From Didymella arachidicola (Eukaryota; Ascomycota; Dothideomycetes; Pleosporales; Didymellaceae), in NCBI GenBank assembly GCA_016630955.3, contig CM049997.1, positions 1,054,001 to 1,118,000 on the forward strand: DNA of 64,000 bases, read 5' to 3'. Under the pieces are notes generated by a model, which was not told where the DNA came from, searched no databases, and was given only the letters and a program-made list of their open reading frames with translations. Made by a program: the position numbers and the translations under genes. This document shows positions 23,068 through 34,634 of the stretch, in pieces; the stretch's first letter is position 1, and every line of letters starts with the position of its first letter.

Positions 23068-24246
23068 ATGCAAACAACGCCAGCAAGGTCTTCTCGTATA
23101 ACAACGAGCAGAAGACGGAGCGCTGCATCTGCTCTGGGACTCAAGCGTACGACTTCCTCTCCATCAAATGCTAGCCCTTCCAAACGGTCGTTACCGACGG
23201 AGGAGTCGACCGCCTTTGATGAGGATGAGGAGCTAGATGATACTGGATTCGTCGTTTCACTGGCATCTGATCTAAATTTTCGCGATGTCCCGCAGTATAT
23301 GGAGTACATCAGGAACCGCATGTTCAGTGACATGCCTGAGAAAGCCGGCATGAACAGCACCAGGATCGCAGAGGTCTTGAACTTCCGGAAATCACTGCCA
23401 CCTTTCGTCACAATAGCCCACGTGGACGCGCTGAGTACGAGCTCGACAGTGGTCGAGCGGGAGATTGCCGAGTTAGCGAAGAAATGCATAGTCAGAAGGA
23501 TCACGATACCGCATCGTGGTGTTGGCGCCGCAGCTGTAGGAGACGGCATCGCCAGCGTAAAAGAATGGCACACCCTCATCAGAACACACACCGACTTACC
23601 CAACGAGCTTAAAGAGAAATACATCGCTTTTATGAATTCCTCCCCGACATCAACGACAATCCCTGGCTCAATATTCTCACCTACCGAGGTCGCCCTTCTC
23701 ACCAGCACCGGTTTCCTCACCTCCACGACTGTACTCAGTACCACATCATCCGCCTTTTTCGCCTCCCCAGGCGCTGCCTCTCTATCGGCCATCTCGACAT
23801 CTGGCTCCCGCCACGCTGCGGGCTCCCTCGAAGCCGTCGGCGGCCAACACGCAACCCAACACATGCACGGCGGGACCTCGCTTTCCCGCGGCCCCAGCAT
23901 AGGGACCTTTTCCTTCTCGCTCCCCCACACGGGCATGCACATCAAGCTGCTCGTCGACGCACGGAACCACCTGCTCAGCATCCTCAAGAAGAGCAAGTTT
24001 CGCGCCGCACCTCTCGATGTTTTGCGCGAGCGCTGGGATGGCGGCGTCGCTGGTGGCAATGCCGAGCGAGAAGAGAGAAAGAAAGCGAGAAGAGAATTCA
24101 CAGGGGTGCTGCCTGGGCGCACGAAGAAGTGGAAAGCGTTTTACGGTATGCGATTCGAGTGGGTCTTGGAGGAGTGTGTCGGGGCTGGGCTGGTGGAGCT
24201 TTTCGAGACGGGGAGTGTGGGGAGAGCTGCAAGACTGGTGTCATAG
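23068..24246 (+). CDS. STK19-domain protein (fungal homologue of human STK19)
   Basis: A single exon of 392 residues. After a basic Ser/Arg-rich N-terminus comes the STK19-family core: VPQYMEYIRNRMFSDMPEKA, AGMNSTRIAEVLNFRKSLPP, then a segment ending VVEREIAELAKKCIVRRITI and a C-terminal winged-helix-like region with WVLEECVGAGLVELFETG. The human protein was once called a kinase, but later structural work shows winged-helix DNA binding and a role in transcription-coupled repair. No protein-kinase motifs are visible here either. A poorly conserved Ser/Thr/Gly-rich stretch (about residues 205-285) separates the domains. The role in fungi is not established. Divergent from the DGAT2 gene. Confidence 0.85.
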   Translation: MQTTPARSSRITTSRRRSAASALGLKRTTSSPSNASPSKRSLPTEESTAFDEDEELDDTGFVVSLASDLNFRDVPQYMEYIRNRMFSDMPEKAGMNSTRIAEVLNFRKSLPPFVTIAHVDALSTSSTVVEREIAELAKKCIVRRITIPHRGVGAAAVGDGIASVKEWHTLIRTHTDLPNELKEKYIAFMNSSPTSTTIPGSIFSPTEVALLTSTGFLTSTTVLSTTSSAFFASPGAASLSAISTSGSRHAAGSLEAVGGQHATQHMHGGTSLSRGPSIGTFSFSLPHTGMHIKLLVDARNHLLSILKKSKFRAAPLDVLRERWDGGVAGGNAEREERKKARREFTGVLPGRTKKWKAFYGMRFEWVLEECVGAGLVELFETGSVGRAARLVS

Positions 24247-24332
24247 ACCAGGGCGGGACAAGTCGCAGCGAACGCAAGATGGGTGCGTAGACTGGGTACA
24301 TAGGTTCGTTTCTACCTAGATAGATGATGTAA

Positions 24333-24403
24333 GCATCCTTGGTGAAAGGGTATCATAATTGCCTTCCAAGCAATTGGCCCGAGTTCGAGTCTCGGAGGAT
24401 GCA
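24333..24403 (+). tRNA. tRNA-Gly (anticodon TCC)
   Basis: A 71-nt cloverleaf. The acceptor stem GCATCCT pairs with AGGATGC, followed by discriminator A. The anticodon stem ATTGC/GCAAT encloses the loop CTTCCAA, with anticodon TCC. The T arm is CCGAG-TTCGAGT-CTCGG. The D arm lies in GGTGAAAGGGTATCA. No intron and no encoded CCA, as usual for nuclear tRNAs. It lies between two convergent protein genes. Confidence 0.95.
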
Positions 24404-24676
24404 TTGTCAAATCGAAAGGTTGTTCTTCGAGATCCCGTGATGTTCAAGACATTCTTCTTATCTTTTTGAGGTTGGAGAGATGGTTCAGAAGACCGCAAGA
24501 CATCGAGTGAATTGCAGCCGACCTGACTTTTTTTATTAATTCATGGGTATCGTCCACAAAAGGGCTCTGGTTTTCACCTCTACTACATGTAAGAACTACA
24601 TAGCACAAGTATTAGTTTGTCGAAAAACATTGTGACGCGTGCCAGACCGAGATAAATTTCCCTGAAATACTCATGT

Positions 24677-27385
24677 CTACCTAGCCCCAACTTTCTCCGC
24701 CAACCCTCTCCACTTTCCCCTTCTCAAAGCCTCTGACATTCCCATCAGCAGCTCTCGCACTGCCGACACATCGTACTCCATCTGCTCCAGTGTGATTGCC
24801 TGCAATATGTAGCTCGCTACCGTGCTGGACGCCATGGGAGGATCGCGCACTTGTCGCGCTATTTCAAGCAAGGGTAGACGCTGATGGTGCCACATGTGCC
24901 AGGCTCGGAGGTGCGGAACTGTGGCGCGGATATGGCTTGGTGTGAGCGAGCCTGGTGGAGGGATGGTGGAGGAGAGGTAGGACCGTGCCCAGGCCGTGCC
25001 TAGGGTGTGCTCGGGGGTGTGAGTGACACCATGCTCGGCGGGAGGAGGAGCGAGTGGCCAAGCTGTTGGAGGTTCAGAGTGTGGCATCGAAGGTGTTGAC
25101 GCTGGTGCTGCTGAAACCGGACGAACGATGGGCGGATCATGGAGGCATGCAGCGACTTCGGGAACATTGGTCAGATCGGTCAGTTGCTGCTCCTCTTTGT
25201 CCATAGCTGGATGATCTTTGGTAAGAGATGCATCTGCTTCTTCAAATCGATCTGCCTTCTTGCTCCCCGTGTTGTCTTCCGCTACAAAAAGCTGCTGCGC
25301 AGAAGCTTTGTCTTGCTTGATACAGACAGTGTCGGCTGGGACTCTCTGCAACCTTCCGTCGCTGTCAATGCTCAGATCTTGCAATGCTTCGTCAAGTTCC
25401 GAATCATCGAATTCGTCAGTCGTTTCCCCCTCCTCCGAAACTATCGCTACCTTATTTTTGCGACCGAGCTGGAGTTCAGTGACTCTATCTGGCAAATCAA
25501 CGAGATCTTCGTCAGACGCTGAGTCTACTTCATCGCCACCGCAAAAGCTTGGGAGTTCCGGATACCTTGGCTCGGGGCCTCTAAGTCGACTCAAGTTGAT
25601 GCGACCGACTCGTCTCTGGCTTACCTCGGCGGCAGGTTCCACCTCCCCGTTTTCTGAAGAAAGCTCTAAGGTTGGCACAGTGTCGTCGTCGCTTTCTTCA
25701 GTCGTTCCAGAGCTGCCCTCCGTAGAAGCGGGCTCTTCGCCTTCGAGCTGATGGCTGTCTAAGATGTCCTCTTGGGCAGTTTCGTAGCCTTCTGTGTCTT
25801 GGGACTGCTCGGGCTTCTCTTCCGTTTCTTCCTCTGGTTTACTCGTCTGTTCCGCAGTTGCAAGCGATTCCTCCGTAACGGCAGATTTGACCTCCTTGTC
25901 ATTGACGATGGGAGTGCGCTTCTTACGAGGCTTTTTGGCAGTCGATTTCGACTTAGGCTTGGGATCGTGGTCGCATACCAACGGCCGGGGCGGAGTGGGC
26001 TTCAACTGCTTACGCTTCTCTTCAAGGACATCGAACAAGCGAAATCCAGCATATGCGTCGGCGGCAGCGTAGTGTATTTGTTCGCGATTCAGAGGCAAGC
26101 TCCAGTCACTGGAGCGGACATTATTCGAGTCCTCAAGGTCATCAATCAATTGACCTCCTTTATACAATGGCAACTGAAGGTGCTGTTGCACCTGTGGAGC
26201 CAAACCCACAAGCTTGTTGTTGACTTTGCTGGGCTCTGTTGCATAGTGCTCTACCAGATTATGCAGACGGCTCAACTCATAAACACCTCGAGGTTCAACC
26301 TTGAGATATTTGTTCACACGGCTGAAATCACCCTTAACAGCGACCCCAACTTTGAAGATGTCCGGAGACTCCAAAATGGCCTTCAGGGTGGGGGGTAGCA
26401 GCTGCGCTGCAGTATTTCCCTGGAACAAAGCGATGTGAAAAAGCGCAATTCGGTTCTCGCAGGCAAGCTGAATGAGGGATACGTTCTTCTTGATCGACTC
26501 AGGAGAAGAGTACGGCTTCCACTCAATGTCAAACCCAACGACCGGCTCATTCGCGAAGTGCTTAGCCACACGCTCGGCTACGTCCTTAGTCTTACAGTAG
26601 TGGAGCAACACCGGCACACCTTCTGGGCCACGGTACAGAGTATTACTCCAGAAGCTTGCTTTAGTGTTTTCGGGAGCGGTCATGGCAGCTCGTAACACGT
26701 TTTCCGGGATCTGAAACTCAAGTGGTGTGTGGGCTTCGCTGGGCTCCTCATGAGCCTTGTCGACATCTGAGCCATCCGGTTCGGACTTGGGTTCGCTCTC
26801 ATCAGAAGAGAATGTCATGTAATCGATGTCCAATCCGTTCTCCATCGTGCATTGTTCAGAAGTTGGGGGCACAGTATCGTGAGCAACTATCGATACAGCG
26901 CTTTGTCGATTGCCGTGCCCAGAATCCACAGGGGTCATATTCGAGCTCGAAGATGATTTTGTTGCAGAAGCGTCTATCGATGACGAAGTGGCCCCAACGT
27001 TAGAGTTGGTCTGCGTGTTTACGTCATTTCGGTCTGCACCGTCTGGCGAGAGACCCCCAGGCATGTGTTGCTGATCGACCGTGCTTGGGTCATCATGTTG
27101 TCTACAGTTCTGTCGTAACGGTACCCGAGGCGCTTCCACATCTTGGTTATGCGCCTGTATTGGCCTGCCTGCTACAGGCGGCCCGATACCATCTCTTGTC
27201 TCTGCAGTATGGCTCGCTGGCTTTGTGCTGAAAGCGCGGTTTGAGAATGTCACAGGTCGTCCGCGTTTCCAGCGACAGTCCAGCGGAGGTGGGGAGGTCT
27301 GCTCTGGAGAGGCGGGTCGAAGAGCGTGGCTCAGTCGGAGCCGCGGCGTGGTGAAGCTCTGTCCCTCCGGCTGTGGGAGTCTCAT
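24677..27385 (-). CDS. WRN-type 3'-5' exonuclease domain protein
   Basis: A single exon of 902 residues. The first 250 residues are polar, with a basic Arg/Pro-rich start that could act as a mitochondrial or nuclear signal. Residues of about 255-450 form a DEDDy 3'-5' exonuclease: VVGFDIEWKP supplies D286 and E288, VGVAVKGDFSRV the next acidic residue, and IHYAAADAYAGF the final Tyr and Asp. This is the Werner-helicase exonuclease branch, but no helicase domain follows. Instead come about 300 acidic, Ser/Glu/Thr-rich residues with a Lys-rich nuclear-type signal (KPRKKR) and a C-terminal helical domain (HIRATVPHLRAWHMWHHQRL onward) that resembles helicase-associated HTH modules. A role in DNA repair or processing is inferred. 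It shares a 418-bp divergent promoter with LSM5. Confidence 0.88.
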   Translation of the reverse strand: MRLPQPEGQSFTTPRLRLSHALRPASPEQTSPPPLDCRWKRGRPVTFSNRAFSTKPASHTAETRDGIGPPVAGRPIQAHNQDVEAPRVPLRQNCRQHDDPSTVDQQHMPGGLSPDGADRNDVNTQTNSNVGATSSSIDASATKSSSSSNMTPVDSGHGNRQSAVSIVAHDTVPPTSEQCTMENGLDIDYMTFSSDESEPKSEPDGSDVDKAHEEPSEAHTPLEFQIPENVLRAAMTAPENTKASFWSNTLYRGPEGVPVLLHYCKTKDVAERVAKHFANEPVVGFDIEWKPYSSPESIKKNVSLIQLACENRIALFHIALFQGNTAAQLLPPTLKAILESPDIFKVGVAVKGDFSRVNKYLKVEPRGVYELSRLHNLVEHYATEPSKVNNKLVGLAPQVQQHLQLPLYKGGQLIDDLEDSNNVRSSDWSLPLNREQIHYAAADAYAGFRLFDVLEEKRKQLKPTPPRPLVCDHDPKPKSKSTAKKPRKKRTPIVNDKEVKSAVTEESLATAEQTSKPEEETEEKPEQSQDTEGYETAQEDILDSHQLEGEEPASTEGSSGTTEESDDDTVPTLELSSENGEVEPAAEVSQRRVGRINLSRLRGPEPRYPELPSFCGGDEVDSASDEDLVDLPDRVTELQLGRKNKVAIVSEEGETTDEFDDSELDEALQDLSIDSDGRLQRVPADTVCIKQDKASAQQLFVAEDNTGSKKADRFEEADASLTKDHPAMDKEEQQLTDLTNVPEVAACLHDPPIVRPVSAAPASTPSMPHSEPPTAWPLAPPPAEHGVTHTPEHTLGTAWARSYLSSTIPPPGSLTPSHIRATVPHLRAWHMWHHQRLPLLEIARQVRDPPMASSTVASYILQAITLEQMEYDVSAVRELLMGMSEALRRGKWRGLAEKVGAR

Positions 27386-27803
27386 GCATTGTTAGTTAAA
27401 AGTAGACAGCAGCTGAGGCAGAACGGTACCTCTGAGCGCCATATTGAGCAGTTGCTAGCGCGTTATGTGCTGCCATTTCATGGTGAACGCGTCCACGAAA
27501 ATTCAATGCGCGTCGGAAAGACACGCGTCTCCTGAAGAGCATATCCCTCCATTTTAGTGCTCCTTTTAGGCACCGAGGTGTGGAAGGTGACTGAAATGGT
27601 TCATGCGGCGTCTGCCTTGTGATATGGCGCTGGTGGCTTGAGGTTGAGCACCAGTGGGGAATGGTTGGCTAGCGCGTTCTCTCGTGGCTCCATGCCAAGC
27701 GCTAGACGTAGCCAACAATAACTTCACCACTACCTGAACGTCAAACAGAACAATATACCTGGCTTTACTGCAGCGAGCGGTAAAGGCACTGGCAGTCACT
27801 GTG

Positions 27804-28311
27804 ATGTCTCTCGAAAACCTGCTCCCTCTCGGTACGATGCACTCAGTACAGCTCAGTGGAGCCCCGCTAAATCTTCACAGAACTCATCGACAAGTGCGTT
27901 GGTTCGCAAATATGGGTTATCATGAACGGTGGAAAAGGTAATAAGTTGCGGTGTATACACATTGAAAACTCGACTAAGGCCGTGTAGAGTTCACAGGCAA
28001 GCTGGTCGGCTTTGACGACTACGTCAGTAAGTACAGCAGCAGCATCCTTGGAACGCTGGACTGACCAATTCTCCAGATATGGTCCTTGAGGACGTCACTG
28101 AGATGTGAGAGACATGAAGCAGGGAACAGCAGAGCCTGGAGCTAACTAGCTTGACAGTGATCCCGCCGAGGGCAACAACAAATTACCGAAGATCCTGCTC
28201 AACGGCAACAACATCTGCATGGCACGTATCCCTGAAACTTGGGCGGTCGCACGGCTAACGTAATCTCAGATGGTTCCTGGAGGTGACGGCCAGACAGTCC
28301 TCGAGGATTAG
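27804..28311 (+). CDS. LSM5: LSm5, U6 snRNA-associated Sm-like protein
   Basis: Six tiny exons (27804-27831, 27881-27937, 27988-28026, 28077-28104, 28158-28221, 28270-28311) join to 85 residues; human LSM5 has 91. The product begins MSLENLLPLELIDKCVGS and shows the Sm1 motif GKLVGFDDYVNMVLEDVTE and the Sm2 motif ILLNGNNICMMVPGG. LSm5 is a subunit of the cytoplasmic LSm1-7 ring (mRNA decapping) and the nuclear LSm2-8 ring (U6 snRNA). Introns are 48-53 nt; four have GT donors. The fifth (28222-28269) must start GCACGT to join M-V-P-G-G in frame, so it is probably a GC-AG intron. Each junction falls inside a conserved motif and restores it, which makes the model strong despite the absence of any long open frame. 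Confidence 0.92.
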
Positions 28312-30917
28312 CTTGCCACACCCAAGACTGACAAAGCAAGATTTCTGCTTTCAGCAAAGGTGTCACATCGTCTTGTAATTCGTATAGGTGGCGTGCTACA
28401 GCCCAAAGGCAGGGCCCTTTCTAAGGACAGACGGATAAACACAGGGCGTGTAGCATGCAAACCGCCCAAATCCGGTCAAGCAAGCCGTGTTGCAGGATCA
28501 ATGCTCTAGGCATGAACATCCACTAAAATATTTTGGACGACGACAGTTACCGAAGGCAGTCCCGTATACGCGCTTTTCTCCAAGTGACTCGGTCTAATGT
28601 ACCGCTCTCACTAGGAAACCTTACAATAATACACCGGATGACTGCTGGTAGATTGTGATTGTGTGCAAACCCATGAAGTCACATGTTGAGGCGGCAGGTA
28701 CAGTGTGTGTACGTCAAGAAGCTGGCTGAACATCGAGGAGTTCCAAGGAGCTTGGATTACTGAGAGCGCACATCGACTTGACCCGTCTTGATACATTACC
28801 ATTATGACTCTCATCGCTACTATTCGGTGTGAGGTTCCCTGGAGCACGTGTGACAGATGGATCCTGCAGAGCTAACTCGCATCCAGGAACAAGCGAATCT
28901 CCATGCTGCACACATCGAAGATGACTAAATACGATACTAGGCTAGCGTTCCAAAATCCGTCCATTGGAGGAGCGTTGCATGCCGACTTCCAGAGCTGCTG
29001 CACCCTACACGTAGATTGTTCTTACAAGCAGTCTCGCTTGCAGCGGCCAGCCGAGAGCATCGGGACCACATCGAGATTATCAACTTGGGTCGTTTCGCTC
29101 TGCCTTTCCCACGTCGATGCTCGATCACGCTTGTCCTGGTCCTGGTCCCTGAAAGTGCATTGCATCCCAAACTGGTTCGACCTTGCGTCTGCGTAATTGA
29201 ATCATTCAACAACACGAATCATTCAACAACAAAATGAGTACTCTCTGGTTGGCCCTGGGCGAGCATCGAACGATAGATCGAGGGCAAGTCATGGGCAAAG
29301 TGCTCTAACCTGGGCATTCGATGCTTGGTAGCGTTGGTAGTGGCACCCCAAGGGCGAGCCAGGTCGCCAGGTCAGGACATGACGGTTGCTGCAACGGTCG
29401 AGCAGTCCGTGTCCGTGAATCCATGGATCGAAGATCCTGTTAGACTAGCCCTCGCTAAATCCACAACGACGTCAAGGGTGTGTGGCACCACCCGGAATGT
29501 TTCCCTCCAATGACGCTGGGGTTCGGCTGGTAGGCAAGGGGACTGCGACGTGTTGACCATGGCTGGGCTCTGGCTTTTGAGGATGCAACTGCAGAGCCTG
29601 CTCCGCGCCTTGTGTGTCCGCGGTGACGCGTGCCATCTACGGTAGTACAGTGGCACAAGCCGCGAATCATGACAACGTCACTGCAGGCACCAGCTGCAAA
29701 GCTGCTGCACGTCTGCAAGCCGCAGCCAGCCAAGGGCCGTCCTCCCAGGCGGCCATGCCCGCGTTTCTTGACGCAGCTGTAAGCTTGTTGCGGCGGTGGT
29801 GCCGCTCCTGGCTGCTCCTGGTATGGCTGCATGGCCCTGCATGTCGTCAACGGCCGATCTCGTAGACATCCACGATGCTGCCTGCAACTCGCAGCGTCGA
29901 GTGCTCGCGGTCACTGGACCACTCACAGCGACACCTCATTCGGCATTCCCGCTTTCTTGCGCGCTCGCGGTGCGTGCTCCTGCCTTGGCCGTGAAAGCCC
30001 CGACGCGCCGATCCATCCCAGCGCGCACCTCTGACCTCGCCTTGGTGGCCCAAATCTCTGTTCTCCTGTTCTCACCATGTCTGTCCGCATTGCCCTCACC
30101 ACCGCGCAGCATTGACGCACCCTCAAAGTCCATCCGCCTGCTTTTGCCGCTGCCGCTCCGCCATGCGCGTGCGCAGCCCTACATCCTAGCCCTTGCCCGC
30201 CCTCCTGGATCCTTCCGTGCTCGCCTTGGACGCCGCGCCGGTCTGTTCATGCTGTGCTCGTGTGGACGCTGCCGCCAAAGAGATCCTCGCACACCCCTCG
30301 CGAGACGCGCCAGATGCTCGCCGGCCGTTTCCTGACTCTGCTCGGCCGCTACTGCTCTGGCCGCACCAGCCCTGGACGCCCGCATTGTTGCTATTTTCCA
30401 TGACGGCTGTCGTAATACCGACGCTGCTCAGAGCCACAGTATAATTACAGAATTCTGGCCTTGAGGGTCCACCTTCCCCAATCTCACCGCGTCCACCCAC
30501 TTATGCGCGAGCACTAGTCACTGTTCAGCACTTACTCTTCTTGCGCCTCGCGCCCTGCAACACTTATCCCTACCTAGTTTTTTATCACGGAACGCCAATA
30601 GCACCGCCACCACTGTGTGCCGCGCCAATCACCGTCACGGATCAGAAATTGACCATTTCCTATTCTGCACTTTGCCTGTAAACTATTTCCGCTGTACACA
30701 CCATTGCTTTTCCTCAAACGCACCCTGTCGCCTTTGGCCACTCCGGGTCTAATAACATAAGGCACGTTCCCGCCCAGTACACCGTCTTGGGTTGGGAGGA
30801 TCGGCTCCAGCCAACGTTCAGCCGCCTTGACCTTATCGATACCACCGATACCTTAACGCCGCCAGCTCCACCCGCGTCTCTTCGACTCCGCTTAGACAAC
30901 GACCAAGGTCCTTCTAC
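28312..30917. other. intergenic, no gene recognised
   Basis: A 2.6-kb interval without convincing coding sequence. The part from 29600 to 30450 is GC-rich and opens frames on both strands, including a 131-codon frame on minus (29850-29455), but composition explains them. The last 350 bases probably include the promoter and leader of the HMG-box gene. Small multi-exon genes could still be missed. Confidence 0.4.
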
Positions 30918-32671
30918 ATGAGCGACTTGAAAGAACGCCTTGCGCGATTGGGTCTGGCCCAGTACTCCGAGGTGCTCGCGACCGAAGGGTTCGACACTTG
31001 GGAAACTGTACTCGATATCACCGAGTCCGACCTGTAAGCTAGTCGTCGGCATGCCTTTCTGCTCATGCTCACTTGCACGTAGGAGCCACCTTAATGTCAA
31101 GCTTGGACATCGAAGAGTACGTACATTTCCATCACTTTGCGTGTGCATGTCAACATAAAGCATGCGACAGCTAATTACTCTCAAAGAAACTCCAACGGGC
31201 CATCGCCGAATCGAGGGGGCAGTCATCGGACCGACCGCTGACAATTGCTCTCGCGAGAGGCGCCAGTGCTGAGGGCTCATATCGCAGTGATGACTCGGCA
31301 AATGAGGGAAAGAGCAAGCAGAACCCAGTGGCAGGGGAGGGAACAACAGGCACAAGTACGAAGAGGAAATATCGACGGCACCCAAAGGTTCGCATCTTCC
31401 ATCTCAGAAGACTCCCTGTTGGGCCTGATCCTTCGGAACTGTCACTGATACCGTCAGCCTGACGAGAACGCACCGGAGCGACCCCCATCCGCTTATGTCA
31501 TATTTTCAAACCGTAAGTGTTTGTACAGCAATCCATGGCGCAAGACTGAAGTTTTGCAGAAGTCAGAGAACTGTTGAAGGGACAAGACCTTTCTTTCACA
31601 GAGATCGCCAAGGTTGTTGGCGAAAGATGGCAGATCCTTCCCGCGGAGGAACGCGAGGCGTGCGAGCGCCAGGCCAACAGCGCAAAAGAGAAGTACTACG
31701 CTGGGCTTGCTGAGTACAAAAAGACCCCGCAATACGAGGCCTACCAAAAGTACTTGGAAGAGTTCCGTGCCAAACACAACGCGCCCACGAAAGGTTGGTT
31801 CTACCCCGAACACCCGACATCCAGCAACGGAATAGTGACCATTCCAAAAGGCAAGCGATCGAAGTTGGAGACAGAAACGAGCACGTCGACTCGAGCAAGC
31901 AGCCATGACCAACAGCACGATCGAGCAGCGAACAGGCGTCCTAGCACAGCAGTGACAGATCCCCTGCAACAGATGCGAGGAGCCACTCCTCCGATCGGAC
32001 CCGCACGCCTCCCTTCTGGGCCATCATTTCCCTCCAAGCCGACATCACCTGCAACATATCCTTTGTCAGGCTTCAACTCGCCAAGAAGCAACGAGCTTTA
32101 TTCACCAGTCACCGCATCCCCACACTCTGCACTGCACAGGGATGCGCCGTATGAGAGTACCACCAACCAACTAGGGCGAGACATCAGAGGAAATCACGAA
32201 CCCTCAGTTCCGTATCTCTCTGCATACATGCAGCCACATCTGCCGCCATCGACCATGCCGACACCCACAAATCGTTATGCTTCTCACTACCAGAATCCCA
32301 TCGAGCTACCATCACGACGATCGAACCGCGAAGGCATGTCACATCTGCCCGGACTTTCGCACGAAGACACCACATTGTCTTCTGAGAGCGGGCACAGCAA
32401 TTACAGTCTTCCGCAAACTGCACAACCGCCTCCGTTGATGGATCCGGCGAAATCCATGAGATTGCTTCCACAGCCAATACCGAATATTGGGCCTGCGCAA
32501 TCACCGCTGGATCGAACTCTACATCATCCTCCTTCCGGGCCACCAACACACATGCAGCTGTCGCCGCCTGATTACCGCACTCAGGGGTCACTTGCTGCTC
32601 TCGTCAGAGCTGGAGAACTAGCCGCGCGGGTAGTAGATGACGAACAGATGGAAAGGGACAACTCTCCTTGA
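30918..32671 (+). CDS. SAM-domain and HMG-box DNA-binding protein
   Basis: Five exons (30918-31033, 31083-31116, 31187-31387, 31458-31512, 31560-32671) encode 505 residues. Residues 1-50 form a SAM domain (LARLGLAQYSEVLATEGFDT, then LDITESDLSHLNVKLGHRRK). A Ser-rich linker leads to an HMG box at about residues 115-190: KYRRHPKPDENAPERPPSAY, VIFSNQVRELLKG, FTEIAKVVGERWQ, AKEKYYAGLAEYKKTP. The C-terminal 300 residues are Pro/Ser/His-rich and disordered. HMG boxes of this sequence-tolerant type bend DNA, and SAM domains oligomerise; a chromatin or transcription role is inferred. A further in-frame intron (gttggt...aaaag, about 31794-31850) is possible and would remove 19 residues after the box. 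Introns have canonical GT donors. Confidence 0.88.
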
Positions 32672-34634
32672 GCTCTACTGTACTGGATCGGCTGCAGTTG
32701 CGCAACGCAGCTGCTAGTCGCTGATCAGCACAACGGGGCCGATAATCTGGCTCAGACACAGATGGCGACATATCGACGCACACCGGACCCATCACAAGCT
32801 CGAGAAAAGCTTTGACTATTCCCGGGTCAATCACACCACATACGGTTTTACGAATCTCAAATGATACCCCGCAGTATGTGGCCAATACAAACTTTCCTGC
32901 GCAACACTATTGATACCAGCGCAACAGGCGCACAAGTCGAAGTTCATTATGCATATTTGTCATCTAAAGGCTGCGCACCTTATGGTAGCTCGAGCCTCGT
33001 TCTGGAAATCAGCCGGCGTTCTGGGCCACCAAGGCAACAACAAATCGCGATGGAAACGCGTAGCCAGGGTCAGCGTTTATTCTGCCTCATTTAGGGCTTG
33101 CCTAATATCTCAGGCTGCATCAATTTAAAAACACCTAGTCCCAATGATACTCTACTGTACATCCGGAGTCTTACTGGACCCTGCATAACAACTGTAATGC
33201 CGAGACATCATGTAATTCCACCTTTGGGGCCTTTGGGGTCTAGATCTTCATACTCCCCATGTCCATTAGCCATGCCAGCCTGACGTTGTACATAAAACGT
33301 CTGACTTTTGTATATCCGGATGCCGCAATGCCGCCAATTACCAAAGCGAACCACCCATTGCGCGAGTTCTGCTGCTGATCATAGCTCTCGATGCACACGC
33401 ATGGTCGGTAGCAGTGGCCAATCTACAGACAGCGTTCAAGATGTGCAAGGCTTCTCGATAGCTGTGGGGTGTCTTCACGATCAACGTTTTTGACAGCAGT
33501 CAGACCTCGAAGATTGTCCTCGGAGGCGGGTACATGATTCAGATCAGTCGTCCCACCTGCCCATCCCTTCAGCTGGATGTGAGAGCGGCACCACAAGTCT
33601 AAAAGCAGAAAATCGGAACGAAAAGCGAATATCGGCGATCGATTCGGGCGCAGGATGCGAGGTGCACACAAGCTTCCGCTGCATGGATTTAGCAGTGGGG
33701 AAGCACGCCAGGGTCCGGCCCCTGGGAGTAAGATCAACAGGGCGGGTTGCCTTTTCTTCCGCGGAGCGCTCAGTGCAGCGGCCCACGGCAGTGACTTGCG
33801 CAGGCCGACGGGTCTGTCTAAGCGCAGCTGCATATGCCACGGTGCAATTGCCCACGTCTGGAATCGTGATTTGTGCAAGAGGGAGATGTGGTCTTGCCGC
33901 ATTGCTGCATTGGGCAATGCGCATCGCGAGGTGGCGACTGCAGGTGGGGAAGGGCTCACGTTGCCGAGTGGCACGTTGGATCGACATTCGAAACTGCTGT
34001 GTGTGGCAGCATGGGATTTGCATAGCTTTCCGATGTGCACGGTGCGGGGCCTTATCTGATGAAGCTGATCGACATCTCGATACGTGCAATTGATCGACCA
34101 CTCCGTGAATCGAAAGTACGTGACTGTCAAGCGGCGTTTCTAGAACGCCTTCTCAAACACCCGATGCTGCAAGATTGGATGGGCTTCGTTGTTGATTACA
34201 AGCCTTGTCAGCCCTCGGCCATACGCCTTGAGCACCTCGACCAGTTGCCGAGTTTGCCCCATCTCAACTAAAAGAGAACCTCCGTCTTACCAGGAGCGGC
34301 CAAACCGCATAGGTATTTCATTTCTTGCGACAACCTTAGCTCATCTGTGCTTTGGAGTCGAGACTTCGCACATGGATCTCGCCGAGGGTACTGCATCGGT
34401 TTGCCGTGCAGCTTCGACAACTCCAAGCATACTGTATATCACACTGTATGCGCTTTGAGCCGCGCTGCAAGCGTGAAAGTCCCTGCTGCGGCAGCATTTG
34501 CCAACGGTGCGGCATAACGAACTAACAATGGCGTGGTCTGGAACTCCGCATTCGTGAACACCACCCGTCTGCTGTAACACCACATCCCCACTCCGGTAGA
34601 CGCCAGACTTCCGCTCCGCTGTCAGACTACCACC
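32672..34634. other. intergenic, no gene recognised
   Basis: About 2 kb between the HMG-box gene and the DUF3074 gene. Open frames around 33420-34130 on both strands are mutual shadows in a GC-richer patch and show no family features. Confidence 0.45.

Noticed and set aside
29455..30500. Cluster of frames of 80-180 codons on both strands
   Set aside because: GC-rich intergenic composition explains them; sequences are Ala/Arg/Pro/Ser-rich with no family features.
33423..34130. 235-codon minus frame and overlapping plus frames between the HMG-box and DUF3074 genes
   Set aside because: Both strands are open at once, there is no hydrophobic or motif pattern, and no plausible introns join them to anything.
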